Shown: in pieces, positions 29,868 through 38,765 of the stretch
Numbering within the stretch: position 1 is the first letter of the stretch
Layout of the letters: each line of letters begins with the position of its first letter
Assembly: GCA_027493875.1 (NCBI GenBank)
Contig: JAOSJX010000002.1
Location: forward strand, 293,349-357,348
Origin: Deltaproteobacteria bacterium
GTDB lineage: Bacteria; Lernaellota; Lernaellaia; JACKCT01
Direction of reading: 5' to 3'
DNA: 64,000 bases
The notes under the pieces: model-generated
Told to the model about the DNA's origin: nothing
Seen by the model: the letters and a program-made list of their open reading frames with translations, nothing else
The model's database searches: none
Position numbers and translations under genes: made by a program

Positions 29868-31620
29868 TTGCGTCTTAACCGCTGGAAATCAGGGCTTTTA
29901 TTTGCTGTCGCGGCCGCGATCGCCGTGATTGCCGCGATGACGATTCCCGCCGCCGCGTACGCCGCGGACGTTAATTTCGGCGGGGCGCCGGCCGCCGGCA
30001 ACCGTATTCTTTTGGAGCTCGATCCCGTGGCCGATGCCGCCCTCGGCGCATCACTCGCCCGCCACCGGCTCCGGCCGGTTTACGCGGCTTCCCTTAACGG
30101 AAATATCCTCCGAGCAGACCATAAGAGTTTTTCGGAGGCGATGGCCCGCCCCGAGGCCGTGCGATTCGTCGCGGTCGCGGTGCCCGCGGGGATGGCGCTG
30201 GCCGATGCCCTTGCTGCGGCGGAGCGCGTGCGGGGGTCCGGTCGGCCTGGCCCGATTTCCGCCACGAGATGCTCGACGTGACGCCGAACGACCCTCTGTT
30301 CAGCGAACACCAATCGAATTTCCGACAGGTGCAATATCCCTCGGCCTGGGAGTACTCGCTCGGCGAAGGCGTTGTGGTGGCCGTGATCGACAGCGGGTAC
30401 CGGGAAGGGATGGACGACAGCGCCCAGGTGCTCGACGGGTACGATTTCGCCGAGAACGACGCGGACCCGACGGATGTCGAGGGCCACGGGACGGTTGTCT
30501 CCAACGTGATCGGCGAGGCCACGAACAACAACGTCGGCTGCGCCGGGGCGGCGTCAGGGGCCCGCATCATGCCGCTGAAAGTCTTTCCGGACGGCGGCGG
30601 CGGCGCGTACGACGGCGACATCGCGCGGGCGATCGACCACGCGCGGACCGAGGGCGCGCAGGTCATCAACATGTCCCTCGGCGGAGGCGGGTTTTCGGGC
30701 ATCACCAACGCCGCGGTGGACGACGCGTACGCGGCCGGGCTCATTTTGTTCGCGGCGTCGGGCAACAGCGGCAAGGAAGAAACCGAGTATCCCGCGGGTT
30801 ACGCCAACGTCGTGTCGGTCGGCAGTTCGCGCCCGCACGGCGTGGGCGATTTTCCCACCCGCTCCGAGTTCTCGACTTACGGCGCGGCGCTGGACGTGAT
30901 CGCGCCCGGCGAGGGCGTGGTGCAGCAGGGCTGGAGCCCGTCCAACGAGGAGGGCTACTACTCGTCCAGCGGCACGTCGGTGGCCTGCCCGCACGCGTCG
31001 GCGCTGGGGGCGCTGCTTTGGGTCTGGCGCCGTCCGGGACGCCGCCGGAAGACGTGCGCGAGGCGATTTTGACGACCGCCAATTCCAACAAGAGCGACTG
31101 GGATCCGGAGATCGGCTGGGGCGAGATCGACGCGAAGGCGGCGATGGATTTTTTCATTTCCCTCGTTCCGAACGAACCGCCGGTCGCCGTCGCCGCGGCC
31201 GATGAAACTTCGGGCCGCGCGCCGCTTACGGTCACGCTCTCGGGTCTGGGCTCGCACGATCCGGATAACAACATCAAAAGTTATTCGTGGAGCCTGCCCG
31301 ATCTGGCCGTCGTGCCGGGCGCGACGGTGGAATACACGTTCAAGGAAGGCGGCGATTTTGAAGTCTATCTGACCGTCACGGACAAGTTCGGCGCGAGCGA
31401 TACGGACTCGGTGGTCGTGAGTATCGATCCCCCGAAGGACGACAGTGACGAGGACGACGACGGCGGCTGCGGTTGCGCGATCGCGGGCCGTGAGGCGTCC
31501 GACGGCGACGGCGTGATTTCGACGGCGCTTATTCTCGGCGCGTTCTTCGGTATGCTCGCGACGTTCAGACGCCGAAAAACCGGGCAGCCAGCCCCGCGGC
31601 GGCCTGCCACACGCGTTTGA
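29868..31620 (+). CDS. S8 subtilisin-like protease with PKD domain and GGCGC-TM-Arg tail (two frame breaks)
   Basis: About 584 residues. The TTG start is preceded by GGGAGG, and the signal peptide ends AAAYA-AD. An inhibitor-like propeptide comes next. The catalytic domain has Asp in VVVAVIDSGY, His in VEGHGTVVSN, Asn in LFAASGNSG and Ser in SSSGTSVACPHAS, so the triad and oxyanion Asn are complete. A PKD domain follows (NEPPVAVAAADETSGRAPLT ... SYSWSLPDL). The tail is DDSDEDDDGGCGC, then a membrane helix (STALILGAFFGMLATF) and RRRK, a layout like MYXO-CTERM sorting signals. Frame switches lie near 30240 and near 31010 (run of five G). It is probably a surface-anchored protease. The last 56 bases overlap LarC on the other strand. 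Confidence 0.85.
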
Positions 31621-32769
31621 CGGGAATCCCTTTTTCGTTTGCGAGGCGTTCGCAGTCGGCGTATTCCGGCTGCGCGTTGACGACGCGTCCGCCGTGGCGC
31701 GTCACCTTGACGGCGACGCGGCCGAATTCCGTCTCGACGTGCTCGATGCGGCGCTCGCCGACGAGGCGCCCGGCGGGCCAGTAGCGCAGGCCGATCGTCG
31801 TCGACTCGGCGAACAGCGTCGCCGCGACGGCCTCCAGCTTCGCTTCCGGCGCGAGCAGCTTCACAAGCGTCCCCGGCCTTCCCTTCTTCATCACGCACGG
31901 CGAGAGCGCGACGTCCATCGCGCCGGCCTCGAACAGCTTTTCCGTCAAGCGCGGGAACAACTGCGGATTCATGTCGTCGATGTTGGCCTCGACGACGAGA
32001 CAGGTTTCCATCGCGGCGGGCTCGGCGTCGATGAGGACGGCGCGCAGCGCGTTGGGGGACGCCCGGTTCGTCGCGCGATCCGGCCCCGTAACCGATTTTG
32101 CGGACGATCCCCTCGGGCAAGGCGCCAAACGACGTCGCCAGCGCGGCGACGAGCGCGGCGGCGGTGGGCGTGACGAGTTCGCCTTCGCGTTCGGTGCCGC
32201 GAACGGGCAGGCCTTTCAAGAGCGACAATGTCGCCGGAGCGGGTAGCGGCAGCGTTCCGTGCGCGCATTCGACGAAGCCCTTCCCCGTCGGCAGCGGCGA
32301 AACGCGCACCGCCTCCGCGCCGAGCGCGTGGATGCCGGCGCAGACGCCGACCATGTCGATGATGCTGTCCTCGGCGCCGACCTCGTGGAAATGCACTTCC
32401 TCGATGTCGATGCCGTGCACGGCGGCCTCGGCTTCGGCCAGGCGGTGCATCGCGTTTTTGGCCGACGACTTGACGCCGTCGTCGTAGGGCAGCGCGTCCA
32501 CGATCGCGTGCAGATCCGAAAGATGCCGGTGGTGGTGATGGCCGTCGCCGTGATGATCGTGGTGACGCAACGAGGAGAGATCGACGTCGAATTTTTTTAC
32601 AGGAGAGCGGGCCGCGATCGACGGTGGACAGGCGAACAGCGTCCGACGGCAGATGCAGCATTTCGAGCACCGGGGCGAGCGCCGCGAGATCGAATCCGAG
32701 ATCGGCCAGCGCGGCGAGCAGCATGTCGCCCGAGGCGCCGCCGAAAGCGTCGATATAGAGAACCCTCAT
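31565..32769 (-). CDS. larC: LarC, nickel insertion protein of the pincer cofactor (two frame breaks)
   Basis: About 400 residues. The N-terminus MRVLYIDAFGGASGDMLLAA is the LarC signature. A His-rich loop (HHDHHGDGHHHHRH) is typical and probably binds nickel. Then come EVHFHEVGAEDSIIDMVG, PLPTGKGFVECAHG and, after a frame switch, VVEANIDDMNPQLFPRLTEK and PCVMKKGRPGTLVKLL. LarC uses CTP to insert nickel into the pyridinium dithio-pincer nucleotide used by LarA. One switch is in a run of seven A near 32593. The other is in a five-C run near 32075, close to the usual LarC1/LarC2 border, where Lactobacillus plantarum uses programmed frameshifting. The start overlaps LarB by ATGA. Confidence 0.88.
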
Positions 32770-33515
32770 TTGCCGCTCCGGTTAATCAGCGTCGCGACGA
32801 CGGCGGCGCCGTAGCCGTTGTCGATGTTGACCACGGACACGCCGCCCGAGCAGGAATTGAGCATCGAGAGCAGCGCCGCGATGCCGCCGAAATGGGCGCC
32901 GTAGCCGACGCTCGTCGGAACGCCGATGACCGGCGTGCGCACGAGCCCGGAGACGACGGAGGCGAGCGCCCCTTCCATGCCGGCGACGACGACGATGGCG
33001 GTGGCGCGGTCGAAGGCCTCGCGCGCGGCGGCGAGGCGGTGCAGGCCCGCAACGCCGACGTCGTAAATCGTTTCGACCGTGTTGCCGAGAACGCGTGCGG
33101 TAACGGCCGCTTCCTCGGCGACGGGAATGTCCGAAGTTCCCGCCGTGAGAATGACGACGGAGCCGCGCCCTTTCTCGGGCATCCGCCCCCGATGGAACGT
33201 GCGCGCGACGGCGTCGTAAACGCCGTCCGGAAAGTCTTTGACGATCCCGGAGGCTTTTTCTTCGCTCAGGCGCGTGACGAGGACGGGCTCGCCGCCCGGC
33301 CAGAGCTTTTCAAGAAGCCCGCGAATCTGCTCCACGGACTTGCCCTGCGCAAATATCACTTCAGGGAATCCCCGGCGCAGCGCCCGGTGGTGATCCACCT
33401 TGGCGAAGCCGAGCTCCTCGAAAGGCAGTTTTTCGAGCGCGCCCGCCGCGTCGGCCGTCGAAAGCCGGCCCGACGCCACGTCGTCGAGAATTTTCAGCAG
33501 CGCGTCTTTCGTCAC
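32766..33515 (-). CDS. larB: LarB, pincer cofactor biosynthesis carboxylase/hydrolase
   Basis: An intact 249-residue protein. LarB carboxylates nicotinate adenine dinucleotide and hydrolyses it to pyridinium-3,5-biscarboxylate mononucleotide, the first step to the nickel pincer cofactor. The C-terminal half is the PurE-like domain: VVILTAGTSDIPVAEEAAVT, VVAGMEGALASVVSGL, VIGVPTSVGYGAHFGGIAAL and CSGGVSVVNIDNGYGAA, all typical of the family. The N-terminal part (LPFEELGFAKVDHHRALRRG, FPEVIFAQGKS) is also standard. The stop/start overlap with larC indicates one operon. No larE is seen in the window, and the LarA homologue lies about 14 kb away. Confidence 0.93.
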   Translation of the reverse strand: MTKDALLKILDDVASGRLSTADAAGALEKLPFEELGFAKVDHHRALRRGFPEVIFAQGKSVEQIRGLLEKLWPGGEPVLVTRLSEEKASGIVKDFPDGVYDAVARTFHRGRMPEKGRGSVVILTAGTSDIPVAEEAAVTARVLGNTVETIYDVGVAGLHRLAAAREAFDRATAIVVVAGMEGALASVVSGLVRTPVIGVPTSVGYGAHFGGIAALLSMLNSCSGGVSVVNIDNGYGAAVVATLINRSGK

Positions 33516-33669
33516 TTATTCCCCCACCCCCGAACCGCGGATCATATCGGCCGCGCCGGGCGCGGGCAAGGTGCGTGCCTTACCTTTCGTCGCGGCGGCC
33601 TCGCCGATGGGATGCACCCACAACGTCGGCGTCGTCGGCCGAATCGGAGGGCGAACGGCAGACTTTATC

Positions 33670-33697
33670 TTGAAGGAAGGCCGGCGGAGCGTATAAT
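33670..33697 (+). promoter_or_regulatory. sigma-70-type promoter for the ten-repeat lipoprotein
   Basis: TTGAAG at 33670-33675 and a perfect TATAAT at 33692-33697 are separated by 16 bases, 27 bases before the ATG at 33724. Expected transcription start is near 33704. This is the best promoter match in the window. Confidence 0.6.
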
Positions 33698-33723
33698 CGT
33701 CGCTACATTTTTCTTGGTGCGGA

Positions 33724-36084
33724 ATGCGCCTCGATCGAAAATCTCGTTTTGTCATCTTCACCATTTACCTGTGGTTATTTGCTTGTTTTGGCACGCCGGC
33801 GTGTTCCCGCGGGGACGATGACGATTCCGGCGGTTCGGGTGAGCCCGGGATCACGGATGATGACGATACTTCAGCCGACGACGACGACACGCATCCCGTG
33901 GACGACGATACCGACGACGACTTTGACGACGATGCCGATGACGACTCGGACGACGACGCCGATGACGATACGGGCGACGGGCATGCGTGGATTCCCGGTA
34001 TTTGCGTCGAGGAATGGAACGACGTCGGCGAGTGCCCGCGCGGCTTCCTGACGCCCGAGGGCGCATGCATCGAACGCATCGCCGGCGGCGGACCCGGCCG
34101 CGAGGGCGTGTCCATCGCGGTGGGCCCCGACAACCTTTCCTACGTTGCCGCCGTCAAAGGCCGCGACCTGCGGCTCTACAAAATCGACGGTTCGGGCCCC
34201 GAGATAACGTGCACCGTCCGGACGATCGATTTCATGGCGGCGGGGCCGTCGATGGCGATGGATGCCGAAGGACATTTCCATATCGCCTACACGAACCTTC
34301 TCAATGACGGTCTGAAATACGCGACGGACGCGACCGGCGCGTGGACGTTCGAGGACGTGGCGCCGGTGGGCCCGGAGAGGCACTACTACGACGAGATCGT
34401 CTATCACGCGCACGCCTCGATAACGGTGGGCCCCGAGGGCGAGCCGCATATCGCGTACATCAACCTGTGGGACGCGGACCTGCGTTACGCGCGGAAGGAC
34501 GGCGGAACGTGGGCGGACGAGGCGGTGATCACGCAGGACACGATGGGCGCGGAGACGGATATCGCGATCGATCCCTCGGGAGCCGCGCACATCGTGGCGC
34601 GGAGCGCGAAGGATCTGGGCAGCGCCTTCATGGTCTATGCGACGAACAAGACGGGGACGTGGACGATAACGGGCCCGGCGAGCGGCAACGCGCGGCACCC
34701 GTCCGTCGCGGCCGACGCGGACGGCAACGCGCACATCGCGGTCTTTCTGGCGCAGAGTCTTTTCTTCCGCCTGACCTATGTGACAAACAAGACGGGATCA
34801 TGGACGACAAAGATTGTTGGCGTTTCAGCGACGGGTCAAGCACCCTCCATCGTTATAGATTTGGCCGGCGCGGCGCATATCGCCGACGACATCGTTTATT
34901 ACGATGACAAAGCGGAACGTTACGGCATCGGATATTTCACCAATGCGTCCGGTACATGGGTGAGTGAAGTCGCCGAGGCGGACGTAAGTTCAGCTTTCGA
35001 ATTATTCACGCTCGCAATGGATGCGAATGGCGAACCTCGGATCGCCAGCTACCACCAGGACGACGGGGACAACGATACCCGCGGAATGCGTTTTGCGACG
35101 CGGGAGAGCGGGACGTGGGCGGCGGCACGGCTGGACACCGGAGCGGACAACGGCCGTGGCGTCTGGTGGGGGATGGACGACGCGGGCGGACAACACGTGC
35201 TCTACACAAATCATCATTTCCATTACGAGTACGGATTCCGGCCGTCCGCCGCGGACAATTGGATGTACGAGGAAATCCTGGAGGATTTTGACCCATCGTA
35301 TGCCTCAGATACGGCGCTGGTCGTTGACGGCGCGGGTGTCGGATATCTCGTCTTCGGTTTCCAATCGGATAGCGCCTACGCGACGAACGAATCCGGCCTC
35401 TGGATCGGCCGAAGGATCTATGAAACCCCGAACGACAGCTTCGGCGAAAACTACGCCCGCCATCCGAGCGGTTTGGAAGCGATCTCCGTGATTCAATACG
35501 ACGAGGGCCTTTACGTCGCCACTCCGGGCGAGGACGCGTGGGCATTCGGGGTGGTGGACCCGCGGGCCTCCTATCCCTACCGCGCGTCGATCGTTTTCGA
35601 CCACGCGGGTTATCTCCATCTCGCGTACGGCCGTTCCGACGGGATCGTTTACACCACGAACGCGTCGGGAACCTGGGAGTCGGAGGTTGCCGATCCGCTG
35701 ACGGTGCTGCCGGATGGGACGCCGATGCTTCTCGTGATCGTCACGGTGGACTCCTTCGATCGGCCTCATCTCTTCTACAGCGACGACGACACGACCTATT
35801 ACGCCGAAAAAATCGGAGGAACTTGGGACATTGCCGAACTTGGCGCCGGAAGCGGTTCCATCACAACCGATGTCGGGCCGGACGACACGTTCCACATCTT
35901 CGGAACGTTATCTCAGGAAGAGTACGTATGGTACGCGACGAATAGCACTAACGATTGGGCAATGCAGGAGCTTGGCGACCGTTGCGCTCTCGTCACGTCG
36001 GCGACTGTACGCTCCGACGCGGCCCATGCGGCATGCCAAGGTTTAAAGGGCGAAGTGAATCTCGTTTCCGTTCCGATCGAGTAA
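33724..36084 (+). CDS. large Asp-rich lipoprotein with ten propeller-type repeats
   Basis: An intact 786-residue exported lipoprotein. The signal sequence ends in the lipobox TPAC, with Cys at residue 27. Residues 30-85 are dominated by Asp (GDDDDSGGSGEPGITDDDDT and onward). The rest contains ten copies of a motif close to Y-[AV]-T-N-x-[ST]-G-x-W (for example YATNKTGTWTITG, YVTNKTGSWTTK, YFTNASGTWVSEV, YATNESGLWIG, YTTNASGTWESEV), about 50-70 residues apart. Paired with them are segments like IAVGPDNLSYVA and IAIDPSGAAHIVA. This is the pattern of beta-propeller blades. It is likely a surface-exposed binding protein held on an acidic linker. No enzymatic motif is seen. A promoter lies just upstream. 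Confidence 0.8.
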   Translation: MRLDRKSRFVIFTIYLWLFACFGTPACSRGDDDDSGGSGEPGITDDDDTSADDDDTHPVDDDTDDDFDDDADDDSDDDADDDTGDGHAWIPGICVEEWNDVGECPRGFLTPEGACIERIAGGGPGREGVSIAVGPDNLSYVAAVKGRDLRLYKIDGSGPEITCTVRTIDFMAAGPSMAMDAEGHFHIAYTNLLNDGLKYATDATGAWTFEDVAPVGPERHYYDEIVYHAHASITVGPEGEPHIAYINLWDADLRYARKDGGTWADEAVITQDTMGAETDIAIDPSGAAHIVARSAKDLGSAFMVYATNKTGTWTITGPASGNARHPSVAADADGNAHIAVFLAQSLFFRLTYVTNKTGSWTTKIVGVSATGQAPSIVIDLAGAAHIADDIVYYDDKAERYGIGYFTNASGTWVSEVAEADVSSAFELFTLAMDANGEPRIASYHQDDGDNDTRGMRFATRESGTWAAARLDTGADNGRGVWWGMDDAGGQHVLYTNHHFHYEYGFRPSAADNWMYEEILEDFDPSYASDTALVVDGAGVGYLVFGFQSDSAYATNESGLWIGRRIYETPNDSFGENYARHPSGLEAISVIQYDEGLYVATPGEDAWAFGVVDPRASYPYRASIVFDHAGYLHLAYGRSDGIVYTTNASGTWESEVADPLTVLPDGTPMLLVIVTVDSFDRPHLFYSDDDTTYYAEKIGGTWDIAELGAGSGSITTDVGPDDTFHIFGTLSQEEYVWYATNSTNDWAMQELGDRCALVTSATVRSDAAHAACQGLKGEVNLVSVPIE

Positions 36085-36183
36085 GTCCTAACAATTTAAC
36101 AGGCCGCGGAGGTTCGCTATGCGTTCCGCCGCCACAAAAGCGGTCGTTGTTTGTCGATCGGCGCGGCGATTCCTGTGCAATGC

Positions 36184-36569
36184 TCAGGGCGTCACGCCGG
36201 GGAGGACGATTCCCTGAGGTGTTCGGAAGGCGAGTGTGAAGACGAAATAGGCCGCCGCGGCCGCGAAGGCGATGAGAAGGAACGAGAAGATGATCGGAAT
36301 GCCCTCGTCCTCGGACGACTTGGTCGCGCGACCGGCGATGGTATGCGCGATCCAGGCGGCGACGAGGCCGGCGGCGGCGGCGACGAGCGTGCGTCCGTAG
36401 AGGTCCATCGCGACGGTGCCCGGCGGGGAAGCGACGAAAGCCGCCATTGGCGTTCGACCGGCTGGTACCACAACACGGGCCAGCGGGCGAGGCCCGCCAG
36501 CACAAAGCAGAACAGGTAGACGATGCCGCCGACCGAGACGGTGACGATCCGGCGCAATCCCGCGTTCAC
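36184..36569 (-). CDS. small membrane protein, hypothetical (frame break)
   Basis: About 128 residues with three hydrophobic segments: TVSVGGIVYLFCFVLAGLAR, TLVAAAAGLVAAWIAHTIAG and IIFSFLLIAFAAAAAYFVFT. The middle loop reads RWPVLWYQPVERQW and, in the next frame, ASPPGTVAMDLYGR. The frame switches near 36445. It starts at GTG 36569, two bases after the stop of the upstream membrane protein, so the two are one unit. I do not recognise a named family. It may be a partner subunit of the neighbouring four-helix protein. Confidence 0.55.
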
Positions 36570-36570
36570 G

Positions 36571-37044
36571 TCACACCCCTTTCACCAGCGTGATGACGAG
36601 TCCCATCACGACGCACGCCGCCAGCACGGCGGCCGTGACGGCCGTGCTCCACGCGAATGTTTTTTTCGCCGCCGCGGTGTCGTCCTTCGCCGACGACGCG
36701 TCCGTCCACAGCGCAAGCGCCATGAAGGGGAGAATCAACAGCGCGAGATTTTCCTTCATGTCGAAAAGATTCGACGCCCAGGGGAAATGATGATCGAGAT
36801 AGAGCCCGCGCACGTGGTAGCGGAAGTTCGGATACGCGAGGAGCCCGGTCAGGACGGTTGCCGCGAAGAGAATGCCCGTGGTCTTGGCGAAGACCCGTCC
36901 GCGTTTGTGGCCGCCGCGTCGCCGCGCGACGGAGCGGGCGTGTAGCGCGAGATGAACCGACACGGCCGCGGCGGAAAACGCGCAGAGCGCGTGCGCGACG
37001 ACAAGCGGTTTACCGATCGCTTCGAAAATGACGGGGCCGGGCAC
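36571..37044 (-). CDS. four-helix membrane protein, hypothetical
   Basis: A 157-residue inner-membrane protein with about four helices (PLVVAHALCAFSAAAVSVHL, GILFAATVLTGLLAYPNF, LALLILPFMALAL and TAVLAACVVMGLVITLV). It contains several His in or near the membrane (AHAL, VHLALHAR, DHHFPW), which could bind haem or metal, but this is a guess. The start chosen is GTG 37044, six bases after a GGGGGAT ribosome-binding site; a longer ORF to 37095 lacks one. It forms a two-gene unit with the small membrane protein downstream. Confidence 0.6.
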   Translation of the reverse strand: MPGPVIFEAIGKPLVVAHALCAFSAAAVSVHLALHARSVARRRGGHKRGRVFAKTTGILFAATVLTGLLAYPNFRYHVRGLYLDHHFPWASNLFDMKENLALLILPFMALALWTDASSAKDDTAAAKKTFAWSTAVTAAVLAACVVMGLVITLVKGV

Positions 37045-37136
37045 GACATCCCCCAAGGCGCTCGTGCAATCTACCCTACCCGCCGCGCGTGTCAAACGCC
37101 TTGCCGACGTCCCTGGGCGCTGATAGGTTCACCGCC

Positions 37137-37778
37137 ATGAATGCGCGCGTCGGGCTGTTCGGCGGAACTTTCGATCCGATTCATTGGGGGCACGTGCGCG
37201 CGGCGTGGGCGGCGTGCAACGGCGCGAACCTCACGAATGTCATTCTCATTCCGAGCGCACGTCCGCCGCATAAAAATTTCGACACGGGCACGGACGGCGC
37301 GCACCGTCTCGCGATGTGCCGGCTCGCGGCGCGGGACAATGAACGCCTCGATGTTTCGGACGTGGAGATCGAGCGCGGCGGTGAGAGCTACACCCTTCTG
37401 ACGCTTCAACACTTCCTCGGCGCGATGCCGGGCGCGCGGATCGTCTTTTTGCTCGGTGCCGACGCGTACGAGGATATCGCGACGTGGTACCGCGTCGCGG
37501 AGGCGCTGCCGCTGGTGGATTGGGTCGTCCTGCGGCGTCCCGGAATGCCGACGCCGGATCTGGCGCGTCCGCTCAGGGAACACGCGGCCTTGTTCGAGCC
37601 GGCGGACGGCGCGCTACGCCTACGTGCCGGGGCAACGAGCATTCGTTATCTCGAAATTCCCGAGACGCCCGTCAGCAGCACGCAGGTGCGCCGGGCGATC
37701 CGCGAGGGCCTGACGATCGACGAGCTGGTGCCGCCGGCGGTCGCGGACTACATCGCGCGGCACGGTCTTTATCGCTGA
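37137..37778 (+). CDS. nadD: Nicotinate-nucleotide adenylyltransferase
   Basis: An intact 213-residue enzyme that makes deamido-NAD from nicotinate mononucleotide and ATP in NAD synthesis. GGTFDPIHWGH at residues 9-19 is the nucleotidyltransferase HxGH motif, PPHK is the usual loop, and VSSTQVRRAIREG near the C-terminus is the SSTxxR ATP motif. The start is the ATG just before NARVGLFGG; an upstream in-frame ATG at 37089 would add 16 unlikely residues. The ribosome-binding site is weak (AGG). It lies divergent to the two membrane protein genes. Housekeeping function in the cytosol. Confidence 0.95.
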   Translation: MNARVGLFGGTFDPIHWGHVRAAWAACNGANLTNVILIPSARPPHKNFDTGTDGAHRLAMCRLAARDNERLDVSDVEIERGGESYTLLTLQHFLGAMPGARIVFLLGADAYEDIATWYRVAEALPLVDWVVLRRPGMPTPDLARPLREHAALFEPADGALRLRAGATSIRYLEIPETPVSSTQVRRAIREGLTIDELVPPAVADYIARHGLYR

Positions 37779-37814
37779 GATGCGGGCGAAAAACGAAGCG
37801 CGGACGCGGCGGGT

Positions 37815-37949
37815 TTACTTGCCCGCGGGCGGATGGATCGGGAACGCGGGCGTCGAGCCCTCGCGCGCGAGTTTTTTCTTGCGATCCTTGTTTTGCTTGC
37901 GTGTCTTGCGCTTGCGGATCGACTCGGTTTTCTTGGTGTTGGAAGCCAT
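37815..37949 (-). CDS. 44-residue basic small protein
   Basis: A short gene that is easy to miss: ATG at 37949, stop TAA at 37815, encoding MASNTKKTESIRKRKTRK and onward, then KKLAREGSTPAFPIHPPAG and a final Lys. A GAGGGG ribosome-binding site lies about seven bases upstream. About a third of the residues are Lys or Arg in the first two thirds, and the last part is a Pro-rich tail. The composition fits a nucleic-acid-binding or ribosome-associated protein. I recall no named family, and function is not assigned. It stands alone between nadD and sfsA, on the opposite strand from both. Confidence 0.7.
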   Translation of the reverse strand: MASNTKKTESIRKRKTRKQNKDRKKKLAREGSTPAFPIHPPAGK

Positions 37950-38067
37950 TTTTTCCCCTCGCCGTAAACGTCCGGCTGTTTAGCGGATGGCCCCGCGAAA
38001 GTCAACCACGCGGGTCGGTCCCTCCGGCGTGACTTGCCAAAAAAAGGCAGGCTAGGATTCGGGCGTC

Positions 38068-38765
38068 ATGCGTTTCGAACCGCCGCTCGTGCGCTCGGAG
38101 TTCGTCTCCCGCCCCCATCGTTTCGCCGCGCGTTGCCGCTTGAACGGACGCGTGGTGGAGGCGCATCTGGCCAATCCGGGCCGGATGACGGAGTTTCTGG
38201 TGCCGGGAGCGCCTTTCTATCTTCGCCGGGCCGCCAATCCGGCGCGCAAACTGCGCTACGACGTGTGCCTGGTGCGTTACGGGCGTGTGCTTGTCGGCAT
38301 GCAATCGTTCCTCGCCAACGACCTCGTCGCCGATGCGATCGGGCGTCGCGCGCTGCCGTCGCTGGCCGCTTGGGACGTGGACGCGCGCGAGGTGCGCTTC
38401 GGGCGGTCGCGCGTCGATTTCGTCCTGCGGCACCGCACCCGGCGGACCCGCACCATGAACCTCGAAGTCAAAAGCTGCACGCTCGTCGAAAAACGCCACG
38501 GTCTGTTTCCCGACGCGCCCACGTCGCGCGGGACGCGGCACGTCGAGGAACTCGCGGCTCAGGCGCGCGCCGGCCAGGCGGCGGCGATTCTTTTTGCGTT
38601 CAGCGGCCGGATTGCGACGTCGTGTCGCCCAACGAAGCCACCGATCCCGCGTTCGCGCGCGCGCTGCGCGAGGCGGCCCGCGCCGGTGTCCGATTGATCG
38701 CGGCGCGTTCGTCCGTGGGCCTGCGGAACGTCCGCGTGACGGGCGAAATCCGGGTGCGCGTCTGA
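38068..38765 (+). CDS. sfsA: SfsA, sugar fermentation stimulation protein homologue (frame break)
   Basis: About 232 residues. PHRFAARCRLNGRVVEAHLA, NPGRMTEFLVPGAPFYL, VRFGRSRVDFVL and NLEVKSCTLVE are family motifs, as is FPDAPTSRGTRHVEEL. In the second frame QRPDCDVVSPNEATDPAFAR completes the nuclease-like fold. SfsA has an OB-fold and a PD-(D/E)XK-like domain and binds DNA; its role is unclear. The frame switches near 38603, where a G is missing in the text gcgttcag (the family expects FxVQRPD). The stop overlaps the next ATG by one base (TGATG), so the following membrane protein is coupled to it. Confidence 0.88.

Noticed and set aside
33811..33978. Asp-codon tracts read as tandem DNA repeats or a CRISPR-like array
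   Set aside because: The unit is an irregular mix of GAC, GAT and other codons with no constant spacer; it is protein-level low complexity.
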